53,053 nucleotides of DNA. It comes from an uncultured Bacteroidota bacterium. GTDB taxonomy: Bacteria > Bacteroidota > Bacteroidia > Bacteroidales > WCHB1-69. Positions 48,195-53,053 of the stretch are shown here, in pieces (within the stretch, counting starts at the first letter, position 1; each line of letters opens with the position of its first letter). Under the pieces are notes generated by a model. It made no database searches. It was not told the DNA's origin and saw only the letters and a program-made list of their open reading frames with translations. The position numbers and the translations under genes were made by a program. Where the stretch lies: assembly GCA_902774175.1 (NCBI GenBank), contig CACYHG010000009.1, forward strand, positions 1 to 53,053. The letters are read 5' to 3'.

Positions 48195-49730
48195 ATGATT
48201 GTCAAAACTTTCGGATCTTGCATTTATGGCATCAGTGCCATCACAATCACTGTTGAAGTCAGTGTGGAAGTGGGTGTTAACTTCTTTTTGGTCGGCCTGC
48301 CTGACAGCGCGGTCAAGGAGAGCCAGCAGCGTATAGCCTCCGCTTTGGGCTGTTATGGATACCGCATTCCCGGCAAACGTATCATCATCAACATGGCTCC
48401 GGCCGACCTGCGGAAGGAGGGTTCCGCCTACGACCTTACCATTGCCATCGGGATTCTGGCGGCTTCGGGAAAGGTGAACGCGGACGCCTTGGGGCGGTTC
48501 ATCATCATGGGTGAGCTTTCGCTTGATGGCGAATTAAAACCAATCCGTGGTGCGCTGCCCATCACTATTGAGGCAAAAAAAAGGGGTTTTAAGGGGATTA
48601 TCCTGCCCAATGCCAATGCGCCGGAGGCGGCGGTTGTGGACGGTATCGACGTCTATGGGGCGCATACCATCAAGGAGGTGATCGATTTTTTCAACGGCAC
48701 GCCGCTTGAGCCTGTCAATGTTAATGCGATGGACTATTTCCGCAAGATGGAATATGCCTACGGGATGGATTTTTCGGAGGTGCGCGGACAGGAGAATGCC
48801 AAACGTGCGCTGGAAATCGCCGCTGCTGGCGGGCATAATGTGATTATGATAGGCTCCCCAGGTTCCGGTAAAACCATGCTGGCCAAGCGGATGCCAACAA
48901 TTTTGCCGCCGCTGACCTTGGAGGAGGCTTTGGAGACCACAAAGATTCATTCTGTGTCGGGAAAACTGCCGCGAAACGTGCCGTTAATGACCACCCGTCC
49001 TTTCCGCGCGCCGCATCATACCATTTCGGATGTGGCCCTGGTTGGGGGCGGGAGCAATCCCATGCCCGGGGAGATTTCCTTGGCGCACCACGGTGTGCTT
49101 TTCCTGGATGAATTGCCAGAGTTCAAGCGTTCGGTGCTGGAGGTGCTACGGCAGCCGTTGGAGGATCGTTGCGTTACCATCTCCAGGGCAAAAATGTCGG
49201 TGGATTATCCCGCATCCTTCATGTTTATTGCCGCCATGAACCCTTGTCCTTGCGGATATTACGGGCATCCAGAAAAGAAGTGCACCTGCAGGCCGGACAG
49301 CATCCGCCAGTATATGAACAAAATATCAGGTCCTTTGTTGGACAGGATCGACATGCACATCTGTCCCTATCCTATCCGTCAGGATGAGCTGATGGGCAAG
49401 GCCACGGGGGAATCCAGTGCGCAAATACGCGAAAGGGTGGAGGCGGCCCGTCGGATACAGGCGCGAAGGTTCGCATTGGAGCATGGTGTCTATTGCAACG
49501 CCCAGATGAATGCAAAACAGTTCGAACAGTACTGTATGCCTGATGCCGCCGGAAACCGGCTGCTTAAAATGGCGATGGAGAAGCTGGGGCTTTCAGCCCG
49601 TGCCTACACGCGGATATTGAAGGTGGCCCGGACAATTGCCGATTTGGACGGTAAGGAGCGGATTGGTGTGGAGCATCTTTCCGAGGCCATAAATTACCGC
49701 AGTCTGGACCGTGACAATTGGGGAAAATAA
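48195..49730 (+). CDS. YifB family Mg chelatase-like AAA ATPase (ComM type)
   Basis: The 511-residue protein has an N-terminal Lon-protease-like fold (1-170, 'VSVEVGVNFFLVGLPDSAVKESQQRI', 'NMAPADLRKEGSAYDLTIAIGIL'). A Mg-chelatase-type AAA+ module follows: Walker A 'GSPGSGKTMLAKRMP', Walker B 'VLFLDELPEF', 'RPFRAPHHTISDVALVGGG'. The cysteine-rich insert 'NPCPCGYYGHPEKKCTCR' is probably metal-binding, and a C-terminal helical part ends the chain. Characterised ComM is a hexameric helicase that promotes branch migration during natural transformation. Whether this organism takes up DNA cannot be told from the window. Confidence 0.95.
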   Translation: MIVKTFGSCIYGISAITITVEVSVEVGVNFFLVGLPDSAVKESQQRIASALGCYGYRIPGKRIIINMAPADLRKEGSAYDLTIAIGILAASGKVNADALGRFIIMGELSLDGELKPIRGALPITIEAKKRGFKGIILPNANAPEAAVVDGIDVYGAHTIKEVIDFFNGTPLEPVNVNAMDYFRKMEYAYGMDFSEVRGQENAKRALEIAAAGGHNVIMIGSPGSGKTMLAKRMPTILPPLTLEEALETTKIHSVSGKLPRNVPLMTTRPFRAPHHTISDVALVGGGSNPMPGEISLAHHGVLFLDELPEFKRSVLEVLRQPLEDRCVTISRAKMSVDYPASFMFIAAMNPCPCGYYGHPEKKCTCRPDSIRQYMNKISGPLLDRIDMHICPYPIRQDELMGKATGESSAQIRERVEAARRIQARRFALEHGVYCNAQMNAKQFEQYCMPDAAGNRLLKMAMEKLGLSARAYTRILKVARTIADLDGKERIGVEHLSEAINYRSLDRDNWGK

Positions 49731-49781
49731 AAAAAATTCTGCTAAAATCCGATTGGAGGCGATACTAATTTATTTTTTGAT

Positions 49782-49789
49782 TATTTTTG
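49782..49789 (+). promoter_or_regulatory. Putative -7 promoter box for glmS
   Basis: TATTTTTG followed by CA matches TAnnTTTG, 65 bases before the glmS start codon. The leader shows no resemblance that I can see to a glmS ribozyme. Confidence 0.5.
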
Positions 49790-49854
49790 CATTTTTTTTC
49801 GGTGCCACAGGTTGCGTGCCGGAAAAGTGAAACAATAATTAAAAAGCATGTATC

Positions 49855-51699
49855 ATGTGCGGAATAGTAGGATATATCGGTAATCAGGATGCCTATCCGA
49901 TTTTGATTAAAGGGCTTCATCGTTTGGAATACAGAGGCTATGACAGTGCCGGCGTGGCGCTGATAAATCCTCACGGACAGCTTAACATCTATAAGGCGAA
50001 GGGTAAGGTCTCCGAATTGGAGAAATTTGCCGAGGACAAGGATATCAGCGGCCATATCGGCATTGCGCATACCCGCTGGGCCACCCACGGGGAACCGAAC
50101 CAGGTGAATGCGCATCCCCATTTTTCGGAATCGGAGCAGCTGGCAATAATCCATAACGGCATCATTGAGAACTATGCCCTGCTGAAAGAGGGTCTGATGC
50201 AGCACGGATACACATTCCGCTCCACCACCGACACGGAGGTGCTTATCCAGCTGATAGAGTATACGCAGCGCACCTCAAAGACCGATTTGCGGACGGCGGT
50301 GCAGCTGGCGTTGAACCAGGTTGTCGGAGCCTATGCCATCGCGGTTCTGGACAAGCAGCATCCCGATACCATTGTGGCGGCCCGCAAGGGGAGTCCGCTG
50401 GTGGTCGGCGTGGGGGACAACGAATATTTCCTTGCCTCTGACGCGACGCCTATCGTGGAGTATACCGATAAGGTGATTTATATTGAGGATGAAGAGATTG
50501 TTCTGCTGAAAAAGGGGGAGGAGCCACAGATCACCACCATTTCAAACGTAAGCAAGACCCCTGAAATCAAAAAGTTGGAAATCACCCTGAACCAGTTGGA
50601 GAAGGGCGGATATGCCCATTTCATGCTCAAGGAGATTTTTGAGCAGCCGCAGACGCTGCGGGTTTCAATGCGCGGCCGCGTGAACATCGACCGCGACTGC
50701 ATCGCCCTTTCCGGATTCATTGACAACAGGGAGCGTTTCCTGAACGCCAAGCGTATCATCATCACAGCATGCGGAACATCATGGCATGCCGGACTGATTG
50801 CCATGTACTGCATTGAGGAGTTCGCCCGTATTCCGGTCGAGGTGGAGTACAGCAGCGAGTTCCGTTACCGCAAGCCGGTCATAAACAAGGATGATGTTGT
50901 GATTGCAATTTCCCAGTCCGGTGAGACTGCCGACACTTTGGCCGCCATCAGGCTGGCCAAGGATGCGGGAGCCTTCATCTTTTCCATCTGCAATGTGGTC
51001 GGGGCCTCCATTCCGCGTCTGTCGGACAGCGGCTGCTACACCCATGTCGGGCCGGAAATCGGCGTGGCTTCCACCAAGGCTTTTACGGCACAGGTTACTG
51101 CGCTGATAATGCTTTCGCTTTGCATCGGAAAGGAGAAGGGTACTCTTGATAATGAATCCTATTTGCGCATTTTGAGGGAGTTGGGTAACATCCCCGATCA
51201 TATTTCAAAGGTTCTGCAGCAGAACGACCGTCTTGCACGGTTTGCCCAGATGTTCACATACGCGCAGAATTTCATTTATTTGGGACGTGGCTACAATTAT
51301 CCGGTTGCCTTGGAGGGTGCTTTGAAATTAAAGGAAATCAGCTATATACATGCAGAAGGGTATCCTGCTGCGGAGATGAAGCACGGCCCCATCGCCCTGA
51401 TTTCGCAGGAGATGCCTGTGGTGGTGATAGCACCTCACGGCAGCACCTACGACAAGATTGTCAGCAATATCCAGGAAATCAAGGCACGGCAGGGCAAAAT
51501 AATCTCCATTGTCACCGAAGGGGACACCCAGGTGACCGAAATGTCGGATTTCTGCATTCCCATTCCCAAGACCGAGGAATGCCTTACACCGATTTTGTCG
51601 GTCATACCTCTGCAGCTGCTGGCCTATCATATTGCCGTGGCCAAGGAGCGGGATGTGGACCAGCCGCGTAATCTGGCAAAATCCGTCACTGTGGAATAG
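49855..51699 (+). CDS. glmS: Glutamine-fructose-6-phosphate aminotransferase
   Basis: GlmS makes glucosamine-6-phosphate from fructose-6-phosphate and glutamine, the entry to peptidoglycan and LPS amino-sugar synthesis. The 614-residue protein starts 'MCGIVGYIGNQDAYP'; Cys2 becomes the N-terminal nucleophile of the glutaminase domain. 'HTRWATHGEPN' and 'SSTDTEV'-type motifs follow, then two SIS domains ('CGTSWHAGL', 'ISQSGETADTLAA', 'GVASTKAFTAQV'). The C-terminal 'LAKSVTVE' is typical. An out-of-frame ATG lies six bases before the chosen start. ddh follows after 31 bases. Confidence 0.98.
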   Translation: MCGIVGYIGNQDAYPILIKGLHRLEYRGYDSAGVALINPHGQLNIYKAKGKVSELEKFAEDKDISGHIGIAHTRWATHGEPNQVNAHPHFSESEQLAIIHNGIIENYALLKEGLMQHGYTFRSTTDTEVLIQLIEYTQRTSKTDLRTAVQLALNQVVGAYAIAVLDKQHPDTIVAARKGSPLVVGVGDNEYFLASDATPIVEYTDKVIYIEDEEIVLLKKGEEPQITTISNVSKTPEIKKLEITLNQLEKGGYAHFMLKEIFEQPQTLRVSMRGRVNIDRDCIALSGFIDNRERFLNAKRIIITACGTSWHAGLIAMYCIEEFARIPVEVEYSSEFRYRKPVINKDDVVIAISQSGETADTLAAIRLAKDAGAFIFSICNVVGASIPRLSDSGCYTHVGPEIGVASTKAFTAQVTALIMLSLCIGKEKGTLDNESYLRILRELGNIPDHISKVLQQNDRLARFAQMFTYAQNFIYLGRGYNYPVALEGALKLKEISYIHAEGYPAAEMKHGPIALISQEMPVVVIAPHGSTYDKIVSNIQEIKARQGKIISIVTEGDTQVTEMSDFCIPIPKTEECLTPILSVIPLQLLAYHIAVAKERDVDQPRNLAKSVTVE

Positions 51700-51730
51700 T
51701 CGTTAATTATCAATATAAAAACATTCAGAC

Positions 51731-52609
51731 ATGAAAAACAACAATGGTAATCTGCTTAAAGTGGCCGTCATAGGTTACGGCAACATCGGTAAGGCGTGTG
51801 AGGCGGCGTTGCTGTCGGCCCCGGACATGGAATTGGCCGGAATTTATCATCATTCGGGCGTGCCGGATGCGTTGCAGGCGGATGTGGCATTGTTGTGCAC
51901 ACCGACCCGCGAGGTGCCGAAGTATGCTGAAAAGATGCTGCGCCAGGGAATCTGCACTGTGGATTCCTTCGATATTCACGGCCAGGTGTATGATTTGCGG
52001 AAGTCCTTGTCGGTAATGGCGCGTGAAAACGGCTGTGTGAGCATCCTTTCCGCCGGTTGGGACCCGGGTTCCGACTCGATGGTGCGCGCACTGATGCTGG
52101 CTATGGCCCCCAACGGGCTCACTTATACCGATTTCGGCCCCGGACGTTCCATGGGTCATACCGTTGCGGTAAAGGCAATAGCCGGAGTGAAGGATGCCTT
52201 GTCGATGACCATTCCGCTTGGCACCGGCATCCATCGCAGGATGGTTTATGTTGAATTGGAGGATGGTGCGGATTTCCATACAGTTGAGAAGGCCATCCTT
52301 TCGGATGACTATTTTGCGCATGACGAGACGCATGTGACGCAGGTTCCGGATGTCTCCGCGCTGAACAATGTGGCGCACGGGGTCCGGCTCACTCGTTCAG
52401 GCGTGAGCGGTGCGACCCATAACCAGCGGTTCGAGTTCCGCATGGCCATCAACAATCCTGCACTGACCGGCCAGGTGATGGTCGCGTGCGCACGCGCGGC
52501 GGCGCGGTTCCGTTCTGAGGGGCGGTGCGGCGCCTATACCATGATAGAGATTCCGCCGATCTACCTGCTGCCCGGAAGCGAGGAGGAGCTTATCCGTTCG
52601 CTGGTGTAA
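51731..52609 (+). CDS. ddh: meso-Diaminopimelate D-dehydrogenase
   Basis: Ddh reductively aminates tetrahydrodipicolinate in one NADPH-dependent step to meso-diaminopimelate, a short route to lysine and to the peptidoglycan cross-linker. The 292-residue protein has the nucleotide-binding 'VAVIGYGNIGKA' near 12-23, 'CTPTREVPKYAEKML', 'SAGWDPGSDSMVRAL' and 'TDFGPGRSMGHTVAVKAI'. The C-terminal dimerisation part includes 'SGVSGATHNQRFEFRMAINNPALT'. It sits close behind glmS, so both genes of the probable operon feed cell-wall precursor synthesis. Confidence 0.96.
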   Translation: MKNNNGNLLKVAVIGYGNIGKACEAALLSAPDMELAGIYHHSGVPDALQADVALLCTPTREVPKYAEKMLRQGICTVDSFDIHGQVYDLRKSLSVMARENGCVSILSAGWDPGSDSMVRALMLAMAPNGLTYTDFGPGRSMGHTVAVKAIAGVKDALSMTIPLGTGIHRRMVYVELEDGADFHTVEKAILSDDYFAHDETHVTQVPDVSALNNVAHGVRLTRSGVSGATHNQRFEFRMAINNPALTGQVMVACARAAARFRSEGRCGAYTMIEIPPIYLLPGSEEELIRSLV

Positions 52610-52642
52610 CCGGCAATAGATATGTTCCATATTTTTAGTTTA

Positions 52643-52748
52643 TAGTTAATAGTTAAGAGTTTATAGTTATATATCTTTCTTCAACGATGCCGTATCCCAC
52701 ACGCCACCAACTCTAATCTATTAACTATTAATTATTAACTATTAATTT
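52643..52748. repeat. AT-rich inverted and tandem repeat
   Basis: TAGTTAATAGTTAA at 52643-52656 is complementary (13/14) to TTAACTATTAATTA at 52721-52734. That right arm is repeated at once as TTAACTATTAATTT at 52735-52748. A larger hairpin could end transcription from both sides. The stop codon of the minus-strand gene lies inside the second right-hand copy. Confidence 0.6.
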
Positions 52749-53053
52749 TCCCTTCCGCCTCACCCTCCGGAATTCCCGTGGACTGGGAAATCTGCTCAGC
52801 CGGAATCCCCAGCTGTTTCATTTTTGCGGCAATCGCGGTGCGCTCTTCGGCTCTTCCTTCGGCTCTTCCTTTCGCGAACCCCTCCTGCAAACCTTCTGCT
52901 CTTCCTTTGGCTTCCCCTTCATGGTAGCCCTCCACAACACCCTTGGTGCGGCTGGTGTTGAGCACATCCTCCCTGTAGAACTTGTTGTACAGGTAATTGT
53001 CGTAGATTTTCTGTTCCGCCACCGTCATTTTCAGGTAGTCCAGACGGCGTTGC
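52735..53053 (-). CDS. C-terminal part of an Rpn family recombination-promoting nuclease/putative transposase (5' partial)
   Basis: The frame is open to the right edge, giving 105 residues plus the stop. It reads 'QRRLDYLKMTVAEQKIYDNYLYNKFYREDVLNT', then a Gly/Glu/Ala repeat stretch ('GEAKGRAEGLQEGFAKGRAEGRAEE') and a short helix-turn tail ('LGIPAEQISQSTGIPEGE'). This is the end of the large PD-(D/E)XK family common in Bacteroidetes (Rpn/transposase_31 type). The nuclease core lies outside the window. The ATG at 53026-53028 is internal, not the true start. Confidence 0.75.
   Translation of the reverse strand, partial: QRRLDYLKMTVAEQKIYDNYLYNKFYREDVLNTSRTKGVVEGYHEGEAKGRAEGLQEGFAKGRAEGRAEERTAIAAKMKQLGIPAEQISQSTGIPEGEAEGKINS

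Noticed and set aside
48185..48256. Tiny frame starting at an ATG ten bases before the YifB-family start
   Set aside because: It overlaps the real gene out of frame, encodes a Cys/His-rich peptide of about 23 residues with no similarity, and has no ribosome-binding site. An attenuating role cannot be supported.
49790..49854. Possible glmS ribozyme or riboswitch in the glmS leader
   Set aside because: The leader is too short and shows none of the ribozyme core that I would expect. Only a -7 motif is supported.
52643..52748. CRISPR-like or insertion-sequence end
   Set aside because: There are only two tandem 14-base AT-rich copies with no spacers, no target-site duplication that I can define, and no transposase beyond the Rpn-type tail.

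Overview
The window looks like a piece of a Bacteroidetes (Bacteroidales-like) chromosome, and most of it is housekeeping. Four things support this. Proteins end in the C-terminal sorting domain of the type IX secretion system (T9SS) in at least four places. The sequence TAnnTTTG, the -7 element of Bacteroidetes promoters, recurs upstream of many genes. Strong Shine-Dalgarno sites are rare. The gene repertoire also fits: S46 dipeptidyl peptidase, DPP5-type S9 peptidase, GldF/GldG, and a LeuRS with the insertion I associate with this phylum. Two dipeptidyl peptidases, a cysteine desulfidase-type enzyme and a threonine aldolase suggest an organism that lives partly on peptides and amino acids.

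Layout. 1-1.4 kb: tail of a T9SS cargo gene, then a lone BRO-N/DinD-like gene flanked by two near-identical palindrome-plus-terminator units. 1.4-6.4 kb: leuS and a DPP7-type peptidase. 6.5-9.4 kb (minus): ftsY-ispH-esterase/LysM, tightly coupled. 9.5-12 kb: PatB-like aminotransferase facing a MATE exporter. 12.1-16 kb: secreted MORN/YwqK-repeat protein, rimO, and a cysteine desulfidase-family gene. 16-22.5 kb (minus): dnaG-priA and a glycosyltransferase fused to a degenerate phosphoglycosyltransferase. 22.7-29.6 kb: two tandem paralogous T9SS cargo genes, a PA14-phosphoesterase, miaB and a YD-like repeat protein. 29.66 kb: tRNA-Leu(CAA). 29.8-35.2 kb: threonine aldolase, ferredoxin-type aldo/keto reductase, DPP5 and a DUF819 membrane protein in one apparent operon. 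35.2-37.8 kb: nagB, a small lipoprotein and an orphan OppC-type permease. 37.8-42.7 kb: an AT-rich spacer, then nadA-gldF-gldG-DUF4340. 42.7-45.1 kb: ssb and a T9SS adhesin-like protein. 45.2-48.1 kb (minus): histidine-kinase-like ATPase, ybeY and mnmG. 48.2-52.6 kb: a YifB-family ATPase, glmS and ddh. The right edge holds the tail of an Rpn-type nuclease gene.

The most interesting non-gene signal is a 15/16 match to the canonical ParB-binding site parS, lying over the start codon of mnmG (gidA). That linkage is typical of the origin-proximal part of bacterial chromosomes. I found no CRISPR array, intact insertion sequence, rRNA or complete prophage. I also found no clear multi-gene system that looks wholly undescribed. 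The best candidates for novelty are the GT2/pseudo-phosphoglycosyltransferase fusion, the repeat units around the BRO gene, the paired T9SS cargo family and the MORN and YD repeat proteins.
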